Shown here one piece after another: positions 19,132 through 26,967 of a stretch of 64,000 nucleotides of DNA. The stretch's first letter is position 1. Every line of letters begins with the position of its first letter. Source of the DNA: Streptomyces sp. CB02009 (GTDB lineage Bacteria; Actinomycetota; Actinomycetes; Streptomycetales; Streptomycetaceae); assembly GCF_001905825.1 (NCBI RefSeq), contig NZ_LIVV01000003.1, forward strand, positions 141,032 through 205,031, in the 5' to 3' direction. The notes beneath the pieces were generated by a model. It saw only the letters and a list, made by a program, of their open reading frames with translations. It ran no database searches and was not told the DNA's origin. The position numbers were made by a program, and so were the translations under genes.

Positions 19132-19602
19132 ATGGGACGCAAGTCGACTGGATTCGCCGGGATCGTCGTCGCCGCCGCTCTCGCCCTCGGGCTCGGGGCC
19201 ACGGTGCAGGCGGGTCACGAGCAGAGCCGGCCGGTCGGCGTCCAGGTCCAGGCCGACGACCAGGGCCCGACGGTGATCGGCAAGGGCGGCGTCGTCCAGG
19301 CCGGTGCGACGGACGACCAGGGTCCGACCGTCATCAAGCCCCGGGTCGTTCAGGCCGGTGCCACCGACGATCAGGGTCCGACCGTCATCAAGCCCCGGGT
19401 CGTCCAGGCCGGTGCGACCGACGACCAGGGTCCGACGGTGATCGGTAAGGGCGGGGTCGTTCAGGCCGGTGCGACCGACGACCAGGGTCCCACCGTCATC
19501 AAGCCCCGGGTCGTTCAGGCGGGTGCCACCGACGACCAGGGCCCCACCGTGATCGGCAAGGGCGTGCCCGCGGCCGGCGGCCCGAGCGTCTTCGCCGCCT
19601 GA
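19132..19602 (+). CDS. Secreted or membrane-anchored repeat protein with six DDQGPTVI units
   Basis: The function is not recognised. The 156-residue product has a basic start (MGRKSTGFAG), a hydrophobic stretch at about residues 9-25, and probable cleavage near VQAGHEQ. The remainder is almost entirely six repeats of 18-19 residues with core DDQGPTVI followed by KPRVVQAGAT or GKGGVVQAGAT, ending in GVPAAGGPSVFAA. The two repeat variants are not randomly ordered (G, K, K, G, K, G). ATG 19132 is preferred because aaagggg lies 9 bp upstream; the ATG at 19126 is too close. Short repeat proteins next to AfsR-type regulators recall AfsS of S. coelicolor, but the sequence is different and this one appears exported. 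Confidence 0.65.
   Translation: MGRKSTGFAGIVVAAALALGLGATVQAGHEQSRPVGVQVQADDQGPTVIGKGGVVQAGATDDQGPTVIKPRVVQAGATDDQGPTVIKPRVVQAGATDDQGPTVIGKGGVVQAGATDDQGPTVIKPRVVQAGATDDQGPTVIGKGVPAAGGPSVFAA
19255..19560 (+). repeat. Six tandem 54/57-bp coding repeats
   Basis: Six imperfect direct repeats of 54 or 57 bp encode the DDQGPTVI units. DNA identity between units is very high, including silent positions (gaccagggtccgac is nearly invariant), which suggests recent expansion or homogenisation. Confidence 0.9.
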
Positions 19603-19696
19603 TTCCCGCTCGCAGGCCTCAGTCTCCTGGGCCGCCCGCCCCGTAGGCCGCAGCACCGCAAGCCGCCCACCGCGTAAGTCGGCCGCCCCCGTCGCG

Positions 19697-22600
19697 TCAG
19701 CTGCGACGGCGTTCCGCGGGAACGCCCATCTCGCCGAACAGCTCCTCCGCCGCACGCTCGTTGCGCGCCGCCTCCTCCGAGAGGCCGAGGGCGGACTGGG
19801 CGCGGGCCATGCCGGACAGGGCGTAGGCCATCTCGATGCGGAAGTCGAGGGAGTGCGCCACCTCGTGGGCGCTCTCGTGCAGGCCGAGCGCCGCCACGTA
19901 CTCCTTGCGCTTGTAGAGATAGCGGCCGACGGTGTTCTCGACCTTGGCCCGGCGCAGTGGAGAAACGTTTGGCCCGATGGTTTCCATGGCCCGGTCCGCG
20001 TACCGGACGGCCTGCTCGTCCCGGCCGAGCCGCTGGGCGACCTCCGCGAGCAGCGCGAGGGCGAGCGCCACCTGCCCCGGGTCGCTGTTCTCGGTGCACA
20101 GGGCCCGCGCCCGCGCGAGGCAGGTGTCGGCGGCCTCGTTGTCGCCGAGGCAGGCATGGGCGAACGCCAGGTCCGTGAAGGCCACCAACTTGTTCTCGTG
20201 CTGGCCCAGTTCGTCGCAGAGCGCGATCGCCCGACGGGCCGCCGACGCCGCCTCCTCGTGCCGCCCCCACTGCTCGTACAGGGTGCTGAGCAGGGTGAGG
20301 CTCTCCGCCTCCGCGCGGCTGGCGCCCAGCTCCCGCTGGTGCGCGATCGACTTCTCCAGATGGGACAGCGCCTGCGGGAACCGGCCGAGCAGACTGTTCA
20401 GCTGGCCGAGGGCGCCCTCGCTGTGGGCCAGCGTCTGCACGTCCCCCAGCCGTTCGGCGACGTCACGGCCCTCCGTGGCCACCTCGATCCCCTCGGCGAA
20501 GCGGCCCAGCTTCCAGCAGGCCACGCCCAGGTTGGACAGGCTCACCCCCAGCAGCGGCAGCTCGCCCAGCCGGCGCGCGGCCGCCACCGCCAGGAGCCCC
20601 ATCGAGCGGAACTCCTCCAACTGGCCCCGCGCACTGAGCTGGAAGGCCAGATTGCGGCTCAGGAACACGGTGTGGCGATCGTGCCCGAGCCGGTCGGCCA
20701 GACCCACCGCGCCGAGGAGCGACCCCTGCTCCCGCGTGAACCACTGCTCGGCCTGCTCGCTCTCCGGGAACCGCGGAAGCCGCGTGCGCCACTCGTCCGC
20801 GTCCTCCACCTCCGCCACCTCGGTGGGAATGCGGCGCCGGCCCGGGAACATCACCTGGCAGGCCGACTCCGTCGCCGCCAGGTAGTAGTCGAGCAGACGG
20901 CGCGTCGACGCGGAGTCGTCCTCCTCCGTCGCCGCCGACCGCAGGCTCTGCGCGAAACTGCGCACCAGGTCGTGGAAGGTGTACAGGCCGATCTCGGGCT
21001 GCTGCAGCAGATGGACGTCCAGGAGGAGTTCGAGGATGTCCTCGGCGTCGGCCGGATCGGCCTCCAGGAGCGAGGCCGCCGCGTACACGTCGAGATCGCC
21101 GCCGGGATGCAGCGCCAGACTGCGGAACGCGGTCCGGCAGTCCTGATCCAGGGCCTGGTACGACAGACGCAGGGTGGCGGCGACGCTGCGCTGCCCCGAA
21201 CTCAGCTCGTCCAGCCGGCGCGTCTCGTCCCGCAGCCGGTCGGCCAGGTAACGCAGCGTCCAGCGCGGTCTGTTGCGCAGCCGGGCGGTCGCGATCCGCA
21301 GCGCCAGCGGAAGATGGCCGCACAGCCGGGCCAGCTCGGCCGCCGCCTCCGGCTCCGCCGCGTACCGCCGCTCGCCCAGCGTCTCCGCCATCAGCGCCGC
21401 GCACTCCGCCGGCGACATCACGTCGATCGAGATCCACTGCGCCGAGTCGAGGTCCACCAGCCGGGCCCGGCTCGTCACCAGGACCAGGCAGCCGGGCGTC
21501 GTCGGCAGCAGCGGTCGTACGCCGTCGGCGTCGGCGGCGTTGTCGAGGAGGAGCAGCAGCCGCTTCCCGGTGACGGTCGACCGCCACAGCGCGGTACGGC
21601 CCGCGAGGTCCTCCGGGATGCGCGCGCCCGGCACGCCCAGGGCGCGTAGCAGGCTGTCGAGCGCCCCGCCGGCGGTCACCGGCTGCTCGCCGGGGGTGTA
21701 TCCGCGCAGGTCGATGTAGAGCTGGCCGTCGGGGAACTCGGAGGCCAGCGAGTGCGCCGCGTGCACGGCGAGGGAGGTCTTGCCGCTGCCGCCCATGCCG
21801 TCCAGGGCCACGATCCGGGAATGCCGCGCGCAGTCCCGGCCGGCCGAGTCGAGCAGCTCCCGCAGTTCGTCGCCGCGCCCGGTGAAGTCGGCCAGGTCGT
21901 ACGGCAGGGTGCACGGCGCCTCGGTGGGGGCCGTCTGCGGAGCGGCGACCGGGGCCGCGACGGGCGGGGGAGCGGGGGCGGCCAGCTCCGGGCTGTCGCG
22001 CAGGATCCCCTCGTACACCTTGGTCAGCCGGGGGCCCGGGTCGACGCCCAGCTCCTCCACCAGGAGCTCGCGGACCCGGCTGTACTCCTCCAGGGCCTCC
22101 GCCTGCCGGCCCGAGCGGTACAGGGCGAGCATCAGCTGCGCCCGCAGCGACTCGTGCAGGGGATGCGCCTGCACCAGATCCCGCAGATCGACGACGAGCT
22201 CCGCCGTCTCGCCGAGACCGAGCCGCAGATCGAAGAGCTGCTCCGCCGCGGCGAGTCTGCGCTCCTCGAGCGCGGTGGCCGCCGCCTCGATCACCGGGCC
22301 GCCCGCCCCCGACAGGATCGGTCCCCGCCAGAGGCCGAGGGCGCGGCGCAGGGATTCCACCGCGTCGACCGCCCGGCCCTCGCCCGGGGCGTCCCGGGCC
22401 GATTTCACAAGATTCCCGAACTCCGTCAGGTCCAGCTGCTCCGGAGCGAGCACCACCCGGTATCCGGGGCCGTCGGTGACGATGACCTCGCTGCCCGCGG
22501 GGATGCGCCGACGCAGATCCGCGACCGCCTTGCGGACCTGGTGCGAGGCGGTCGCCGGCGGGTCCTCGGCCCAGGCCGACTCCACGAGCCGGCCGATCGT

Positions 22601-22744
22601 CAGCACCCGTCCCGGCTCCAGGAGCAGCGTCCCGAGCACGCGTTCCTGGATGAGGCCCCCCAGCCTCAGCCGGGAACCGTCGGCCCAGCCCTCGAGGGGG
22701 CCCAGCACGTTGAATCTCAGCGATTGCTCCTCGGCAGCGGTCAT
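19697..22744 (-). CDS. AfsR/SARP-family regulator with NB-ARC ATPase and TPR domains
   Basis: This 1015-residue transcriptional activator is of the large AfsR type. An OmpR-like winged helix (residues about 5-95; RLGGLIQERVLGTLLLEPG, TASHQVRKAVADLRRRIP) is followed by a bacterial transcriptional activation domain (about 100-255; RGPILSGAGGPVIEA, LYRSGRQAEALEEYSRVR). Next come a Pro/Ala linker, an NB-ARC ATPase with P-loop LDGMGGSGKTSLAVHAAH near residue 340 and hhhhD LLLLLDNAAD, then winged-helix and TPR repeats to the end (LGDVQTLAHSEGALGQLNSL, YVAALGLHESAHEVA). ATG 22744 is the first start consistent with the DNA-binding domain. It is divergent from an HTH-NTPase regulator, and its upstream region carries a GTTCCCG inverted pair. 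I infer that it controls the peptide cluster. Confidence 0.9.
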   Translation of the reverse strand: MTAAEEQSLRFNVLGPLEGWADGSRLRLGGLIQERVLGTLLLEPGRVLTIGRLVESAWAEDPPATASHQVRKAVADLRRRIPAGSEVIVTDGPGYRVVLAPEQLDLTEFGNLVKSARDAPGEGRAVDAVESLRRALGLWRGPILSGAGGPVIEAAATALEERRLAAAEQLFDLRLGLGETAELVVDLRDLVQAHPLHESLRAQLMLALYRSGRQAEALEEYSRVRELLVEELGVDPGPRLTKVYEGILRDSPELAAPAPPPVAAPVAAPQTAPTEAPCTLPYDLADFTGRGDELRELLDSAGRDCARHSRIVALDGMGGSGKTSLAVHAAHSLASEFPDGQLYIDLRGYTPGEQPVTAGGALDSLLRALGVPGARIPEDLAGRTALWRSTVTGKRLLLLLDNAADADGVRPLLPTTPGCLVLVTSRARLVDLDSAQWISIDVMSPAECAALMAETLGERRYAAEPEAAAELARLCGHLPLALRIATARLRNRPRWTLRYLADRLRDETRRLDELSSGQRSVAATLRLSYQALDQDCRTAFRSLALHPGGDLDVYAAASLLEADPADAEDILELLLDVHLLQQPEIGLYTFHDLVRSFAQSLRSAATEEDDSASTRRLLDYYLAATESACQVMFPGRRRIPTEVAEVEDADEWRTRLPRFPESEQAEQWFTREQGSLLGAVGLADRLGHDRHTVFLSRNLAFQLSARGQLEEFRSMGLLAVAAARRLGELPLLGVSLSNLGVACWKLGRFAEGIEVATEGRDVAERLGDVQTLAHSEGALGQLNSLLGRFPQALSHLEKSIAHQRELGASRAEAESLTLLSTLYEQWGRHEEAASAARRAIALCDELGQHENKLVAFTDLAFAHACLGDNEAADTCLARARALCTENSDPGQVALALALLAEVAQRLGRDEQAVRYADRAMETIGPNVSPLRRAKVENTVGRYLYKRKEYVAALGLHESAHEVAHSLDFRIEMAYALSGMARAQSALGLSEEAARNERAAEELFGEMGVPAERRRS

Positions 22745-22810
22745 TGCCGCGAGCACCCCCCCAGGTCTCCCGCCCGCGCCCTCGGCGCCGGTGTTTGCGG
22801 ATCCTAGCCC

Positions 22811-22831
22811 GTTCCCGTGACCCCCGGGAAC
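22811..22831. promoter_or_regulatory. GTTCCCG-n7-CGGGAAC inverted repeat in divergent regulator promoter
   Basis: A perfect 7-bp inverted pair with seven-base spacer lies in the 194-bp intergenic region between the SARP gene and the divergent HTH-NTPase gene. The same heptamer occurs four times upstream of the repeat-protein gene. It is a candidate autoregulatory site; no footprinting evidence exists here. Confidence 0.5.
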
Positions 22832-22938
22832 GAGGCGGTACGGGATCGGTAAGCGGTGCGGCCACCGTATGACCCACGAGGCCGACTCCTTCACGGCCCT
22901 CGCGACTGAGGACCCCCCATGCAGCAAGGAGACTGGTC

Positions 22939-24327
22939 ATGACCGAACAGGCATCGCCGGACGGGCTCGCCGAGCAGCTGCGGGCGGCACGGCAGTGGGC
23001 CGGGATCACGCAGGAGCAACTGGCCGGGCTGTCGACCGTCAGCGTCCGGGCCATCCGTGATCTGGAGCAGGGGCGGGTGCGGCACCCGCGCCGCGAGACG
23101 CTCCGGCTGCTCGCCGGCGCCATGCGGCTGAGCGACGCCCGCCGCGCCGCCCTGGAGCTGGCCGTCGAGGGGGCGGAGGCCGGCACGGTGATGCGCGAGG
23201 CGTACGGCGCCGAACTGGCGCCGCCGCCCCAGCCGTTGCGCAGACTCGTCGGCCGCGCCGAGGAACTCCGCGTCCTGACCGGCCTGCTGGCCACCGAGCA
23301 CGAGCGGCTCCTCAGCGTGGTGGGCCTGGCCGGGGTGGGCAAGACCCGACTGGCCCAGGAGGCGGCCCTGCTGCTCCACGGCCGCGACCGGACCCCCGTC
23401 GTCTGGGTCGACATGAACGAGACCGCGCCGTCGGCGGCCGGGCCCACCGGGACCCGCAGCCCGCGGTCCGCGCTGACGGGCTGGGCCCGCTCGGTCGCCC
23501 TCGGCGGCCGCGGCCTGGACGAACTCGCCTCCGTGATACGCGGCCGGGCCACCCTGCTCGTCCTCGACGGCCACGACACCGGCCCCCACCTCACGCCCCC
23601 GCTCCTGGAACTGCTGCACGTCTGCGAGCGGCTCAAGGTCCTGATCACCACCCGCGAGCCGCACCGCACCCCGGGCAACCGGATGCTGCCGCTCGGCCCG
23701 CTGCCCGTACCCGACCCGGAACCGGGGGAGTCCCCGAGCGGGCCGGAGACGCCCGGCGCCTCCCTGACCGCCGGCCAGCCCGCCGTCGAACTCATGCTGT
23801 CGTACGTCGGTCACATGCGCCCCGACCTGATGCCCGGCGACTCGCTGGTGCGCACGGTCGCCGGGATCAGCCGGGCCCTCGACGGTGTCCCGCGGGCGAT
23901 GGAGGCAGCCGCCTCCTGGCTGCTGCTGCGCTCTCCCGCGGAGCTGCTGCGGATCGCCCGGACCGCGCCGCTCGACGTCGTGGACGACGTGACCGCCGCG
24001 GACACCGGCGGCGACGCGGGCGGCGAGGGGCTCGCCGCGCTGCTCGCGGCGGCCGTGGGCCGGCTCGACGACGGGCCCGCGGCGCTGCTCGGCGACCTGA
24101 GCCTCCTTCCCGACGGCTGGAGCGCCGACCAGGCCGCCGCCGGCCTGTCCGCGACGCCGGCCGCCGTGGTGCGCGACGTCCACGCGCTGATGCTGCGCGG
24201 CCTCGTGCGGCGCCTTCCCGGCGAGGAGGACGGAGCGCCCCGGTTCGGGGTGCTCAACCTGGTGCGGCAGCTCGCCGCCGAACGCGCCGCCTCGCTCGTA
24301 CCGGCGACGGCCCTCGTCACCACCTGA
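22939..24327 (+). CDS. XRE-type HTH regulator fused to a P-loop ATPase (NB-ARC-like)
   Basis: This 462-residue regulator has an N-terminal XRE helix-turn-helix (residues 8-65; RAARQWAGITQEQLAGLSTV, then RAIRDLEQGRVRHPRRETL). It is joined to an AAA/NB-ARC-like ATPase with P-loop VVGLAGVGKTRLAQEAALL near residue 133, a Walker-B-like strand ATLLVLDGHD near residue 210, and sensor-like LITTREPHRT. Such HTH-NTPase regulators are frequent in Streptomyces secondary-metabolite clusters. It ends without the TPR tail usual for larger family members. It lies divergent to the SARP gene and upstream of the carbamoyltransferase-like gene, separated by an unusual polypyrimidine stretch. Ribosome-binding site aaggaga precedes the ATG. 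Confidence 0.82.
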   Translation: MTEQASPDGLAEQLRAARQWAGITQEQLAGLSTVSVRAIRDLEQGRVRHPRRETLRLLAGAMRLSDARRAALELAVEGAEAGTVMREAYGAELAPPPQPLRRLVGRAEELRVLTGLLATEHERLLSVVGLAGVGKTRLAQEAALLLHGRDRTPVVWVDMNETAPSAAGPTGTRSPRSALTGWARSVALGGRGLDELASVIRGRATLLVLDGHDTGPHLTPPLLELLHVCERLKVLITTREPHRTPGNRMLPLGPLPVPDPEPGESPSGPETPGASLTAGQPAVELMLSYVGHMRPDLMPGDSLVRTVAGISRALDGVPRAMEAAASWLLLRSPAELLRIARTAPLDVVDDVTAADTGGDAGGEGLAALLAAAVGRLDDGPAALLGDLSLLPDGWSADQAAAGLSATPAAVVRDVHALMLRGLVRRLPGEEDGAPRFGVLNLVRQLAAERAASLVPATALVTT

Positions 24328-24344
24328 GCGGACCCGGCGCCCCC

Positions 24345-24463
24345 GCTTCCCCTTCCCGCCCCTCCGCTGCCTCCCCTCCCGCTCCTCCCCTTCCTCCCGT
24401 TGCTTCCTCCTCCTCCTCCCCTTCCCCTGCTGCTTTCTCTTCCCCTTCCCCTTCCCCTTCTTC
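24345..24463 (+). repeat. Polypyrimidine tract, then a 12-bp palindrome
   Basis: About 120 nearly purine-free bases on the plus strand (runs of ccttcc, cctcct, ttcccc) fill the gap between the HTH-NTPase gene and the carbamoyltransferase-like gene. The tract ends in the perfect palindrome ttcttcgaagaa (24458-24469), 13 bp ahead of the ATG and overlapping the likely ribosome-binding site gaaagg. Function unknown. Confidence 0.85.
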
Positions 24464-24482
24464 GAAGAAAGGCCCGTCCGCC

Positions 24483-25406
24483 ATGCGCAACCTGATCTCG
24501 CTCGCCGACCTGAAGCCCGAGCAGCTCGCCCGTATCGTCGCCCGCGCCGTCGAGTTCGGCACCGGCGGCGTCGACGACAAGCCGCTGGCCGGACGCCAGG
24601 TCGGTGTCTACTTCCGCAAGTCGTCCACCCGGACCCGGACCTCGTTCTGGAGCGGTGCCACCCGGCTGGGCGCCGACGTCATCACCTTCGGCCCCGACGA
24701 ACTCCAGCTGACCACCGGCGAGACCGTGGAGGACACCAGCCGCGTCCTCGGCCAGTACCTCGACGCGCTCGTCGTCCGCACCAACGGCGACGTGGCGGAG
24801 ATGCGCCGCCTCGGCGGCAGCCCGGACCTCGCCGTGGTGAACGCACTGAGCCTCGACGAGCACCCGACCCAGGCGATCGCCGATCTGACCACGCTCGCCG
24901 AGCACTTCGGGAAGCTCGCCGGGCTCCACGTACTCGTCGTCGGCGAGGGCAACAGCTCCGGCGCGGCGCTCGCACTCGCCGGCGCGCTCACCCCCGGGCT
25001 GCGGATCACCCTGCTCAGCCCCGAGGGGTACGAGGTGCCCAAGAGCACCATGGACCTCGTCGACGAACTGAGCGGCGGCGACCACCAGGTGCGCCGGATC
25101 ACCGACCCGGCCGAGGTCGAGGGCCCCGTCGACGCGGTCTACACGAGCCGCTGGCAGACCATGGGCGTGCCGAAGGCGGACCCGGACTGGCTGACGGCGT
25201 TCGAGGGCTTCGCCATCGACCGCGCGTTCTTCGAGCGGTACAGCGGCCCCGACACCGTCTTCCTGCACGACCTGCCCGCCGTGCGCGGCCAGGAGGTCAC
25301 CGACGAGGTCCTCGACGGTGAGCGCAGCCTCGCGTGGCGGCAGGCCCACCACAAGATGACCGCGGCGATGGCCGTACTGGAGTGGTGCGTGGTCGGCGAG
25401 AACTGA
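24483..25406 (+). CDS. Ornithine-carbamoyltransferase-like enzyme, atypical amino-acid pocket
   Basis: This 307-residue aspartate/ornithine carbamoyltransferase homologue is predicted to transfer carbamoyl from carbamoyl phosphate to an amine. The carbamoyl-phosphate site is intact: FRKSSTRTRTSF near residue 45, and the DEHPTQAIADL motif near residue 125. The amino-acid side differs from genuine OTC: where OTC has HCLP it reads FLHDLPAVRG (Asp for Cys), and where OTC has a D-x-x-x-S-M-G loop it reads TSRWQTMG. So the acceptor is probably not plain ornithine; carbamoylation of a diamino acid made by the cluster (for example 2,3-diaminobutyrate) or formation of citrulline are options. It is the first plus-strand biosynthetic gene of the cluster and has a terminator behind it. 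Confidence 0.78.
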   Translation: MRNLISLADLKPEQLARIVARAVEFGTGGVDDKPLAGRQVGVYFRKSSTRTRTSFWSGATRLGADVITFGPDELQLTTGETVEDTSRVLGQYLDALVVRTNGDVAEMRRLGGSPDLAVVNALSLDEHPTQAIADLTTLAEHFGKLAGLHVLVVGEGNSSGAALALAGALTPGLRITLLSPEGYEVPKSTMDLVDELSGGDHQVRRITDPAEVEGPVDAVYTSRWQTMGVPKADPDWLTAFEGFAIDRAFFERYSGPDTVFLHDLPAVRGQEVTDEVLDGERSLAWRQAHHKMTAAMAVLEWCVVGEN

Positions 25407-25428
25407 CCGGCACACGCCGGAAACGGAC

Positions 25429-25478
25429 GGGGGCGGCGTCGGTACGGGTTCGTGGAACCCGTTACCGACGCCGCCCCC
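25429..25478. terminator. Strong terminator between carbamoyltransferase and MbtH genes
   Basis: An inverted repeat of about 23 bp (gggggcggcgtcggta-cgggttc pairing with gaacccgttaccgacgccgccccc, one bulged base) with a three-base loop separates the convergent genes and should act in both directions. Confidence 0.9.
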
Positions 25479-25496
25479 GCGTGTGGGCGACGGTCG

Positions 25497-25709
25497 TCAG
25501 CCGCCCATCGCGGCGACCACCGAACGGGGCCGCAGATCCGTCCAGTTGGCCTCGATGTACTCGGCGCACTCCTGCTTGCTGCCCTCCTCGCGGACCAGCT
25601 GCCAGCCCTCCGGGCGGCGGATCCGGGCGGGCCACAGCGAGTGCTGGCCCTCGTCGTTGGCCAGGACGACGAAACGGCCGTCGGCGTCGTCGAACGGATT
25701 GGTTGCCAT
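25497..25709 (-). CDS. MbtH-family NRPS chaperone
   Basis: This 70-residue MbtH-like protein binds adenylation domains and supports their folding or activity. The family signature is clear: NPFDDADGRFVVLANDEGQH, then SLWPARIRRPEGWQ, with the conserved Trp residues in SLWP, EGWQLV and ANWTDLRPRS. Start ATG 25709 has agaggtga upstream. It is encoded on the strand opposite to the NRPS genes, together with the small ORF that follows on its right, rather than within the NRPS operon. Confidence 0.95.
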   Translation of the reverse strand: MATNPFDDADGRFVVLANDEGQHSLWPARIRRPEGWQLVREEGSKQECAEYIEANWTDLRPRSVVAAMGG

Positions 25710-25866
25710 GGCTTCACCTCTGTGGGTTCCGTGGAACGGGGATCCGGTGCCGCACCGGTGCCTCGACGCTACGAGACGGTGCCCGCCGGTTCGGGCAGCC
25801 GGGGCGGCAGTTGGGCGGCAGGCCGCCCGGGCCTCGTACGCGCCGGCCGGCCCCGTGCCCGGGCTC

Positions 25867-26136
25867 CTACACGAGGACGCGGGACACCTCGTTGGCGCGC
25901 GTGACGGCGATGCCGGTGGCGACCGCGGCGGCCCGCACCGAGCCGAGCGCCTCGCGCAGCAGCTCCGTGCGCAGCTGCGGCTGGTCCGCCAGCTCCGGCC
26001 GGTCGGCGTCGATCAACTGCACCGCCGCCTCCAGTAGGGCGAACGTGGCCTCGCCCAGGGGCTCGTGGCGGTCGGCATCGGTCATGACGTCGCGCAGGGC
26101 CGCGGCCAGTTCCGCGGCGGGGGCGATCTGGGACAT
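25867..26136 (-). CDS. Small conserved-looking helical protein, 89 aa
   Basis: I cannot assign this product to a family. It is an acidic, Ala/Leu-rich, entirely helical small protein (PAAELAAALRDVMTDADRHE, LLEAAVQLIDADRPELADQP, then a C-terminal helix). The ribosome-binding site gaggagtgg precedes the ATG by a normal distance, and codon use matches its neighbours. It is upstream of the mbtH-like gene on the same strand (157 bp gap) and divergent from the glutamate mutase operon, so it probably belongs to the cluster. A chaperone, carrier-partner or regulator function cannot be chosen from sequence. Confidence 0.6.
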   Translation of the reverse strand: MSQIAPAAELAAALRDVMTDADRHEPLGEATFALLEAAVQLIDADRPELADQPQLRTELLREALGSVRAAAVATGIAVTRANEVSRVLV

Positions 26137-26394
26137 GGGTCCACTCCTCAGGTTTCTCGGACGCGCGTGCTCCCGCGTTCCGCTCCGGCCGACGGGGCTT
26201 CGGAGCGGCGGATTTCGACTGTAGGGCGGGTCGGAAGGGCGGCGGCGACAGGCACCGGCAACTGCCGCCCGGCTGCCGCCCGGGGCGCCGGTCGGCGGGG
26301 TCAGGCGTTCCTACGATCGATGCCGAAGGGATGTTCCGAGCGATCCAGGACCTCCTTCTCCCACTTGTCATCCCACGATGTGGACGAAGAAGTG
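26137..26394. other. Divergent promoter region of the glutamate-mutase operon
   Basis: This 258-bp gap must contain the promoters of the main biosynthetic operon (right) and the small gene/MbtH unit (left). I looked for a cobalamin riboswitch because the first operon genes are B12 enzymes, and saw no B12 box. No repeated GTTCCCG heptamer is present. Confidence 0.55.
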
Positions 26395-26967
26395 ATGATG
26401 CAGACTGCGGAATGGGCGTCCCCGGAGCGATCCGGGCCGCTGGACGTCGTTGTCACCGGACTGCCGTCCGATGCGCACACCTGGAACCTCGTATTCATTC
26501 AGCTGCTGATCGAGGACCTGGGACACCACGTCATCAACCTGGGCCCGTGCGTCCCCCAGGACGAGATCGTCGAATCCTGCGGCAAGTACCAGCCCGACCT
26601 GCTCGTGGTCAGCACCGTCAACGGCCACGGCTTCCAGGACGCCGACCAGCTCATCCGGGCGATCCGCTCGCGCTGGGAGCTGGCCGGACTGCCCGCCGTC
26701 ATCGGCGGCAAGCTGGGCGTCCTCGGCGCCGAGCAGCGGGCCGGGCACGACCGCCGGCTCCGTGAGGCGGGCTTCGACGCGGTGTTCCAGGACGACCCGG
26801 AGGACGGTCAGGACGCGGGCCTCGGCGCCTTCGAGGCGTTCATCGCCCGCCTGGACGCCGAGCGCGCCCCGGCCGCCGGCCGCGTCCCCGTCGGCCGCGT
26901 CCCCGGCGACCCCGCCGATCTCGCCCCGGTGGCCTCCGCCGCCTCCCTCGAAGGGGTGGCAGGGTGA
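26395..26967 (+). CDS. Glutamate mutase, cobalamin-binding (sigma/S) subunit
   Basis: This 190-residue B12-binding subunit of glutamate mutase, with the E subunit downstream, converts L-glutamate to (2S,3S)-3-methylaspartate. The histidine that coordinates cobalt is in GLPSDAHTWNLVFIQLL (Asp-x-His of the DxHxxG signature, with the Gly position occupied by Asn). The Rossmann-like B12 fold follows with NLGPCVPQDEIVESC, VVSTVNGHG and PAVIGGKLGV. It is about 50 residues longer than the clostridial S subunit because of a disordered C-terminal tail (RVPVGRVPGDPADL). ATG 26395 is followed by another ATG at 26398; a weak gaagaa precedes. The stop overlaps the GTG of the E subunit gene. Confidence 0.92.
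   Translation: MMQTAEWASPERSGPLDVVVTGLPSDAHTWNLVFIQLLIEDLGHHVINLGPCVPQDEIVESCGKYQPDLLVVSTVNGHGFQDADQLIRAIRSRWELAGLPAVIGGKLGVLGAEQRAGHDRRLREAGFDAVFQDDPEDGQDAGLGAFEAFIARLDAERAPAAGRVPVGRVPGDPADLAPVASAASLEGVAG

Noticed and set aside
18544..20157. Minus-strand frame with striking LVVGGTGLNDPGLDDGRT-type repeats
   Set aside because: It is the antisense image of the DDQGPTVI repeat gene, which has a ribosome-binding site, a signal peptide and a proper start; the antisense frame has none.
26137..26394. Cobalamin riboswitch ahead of the glutamate mutase genes
   Set aside because: I looked for the B12 box and the usual leader organisation and found neither; the region is also short.
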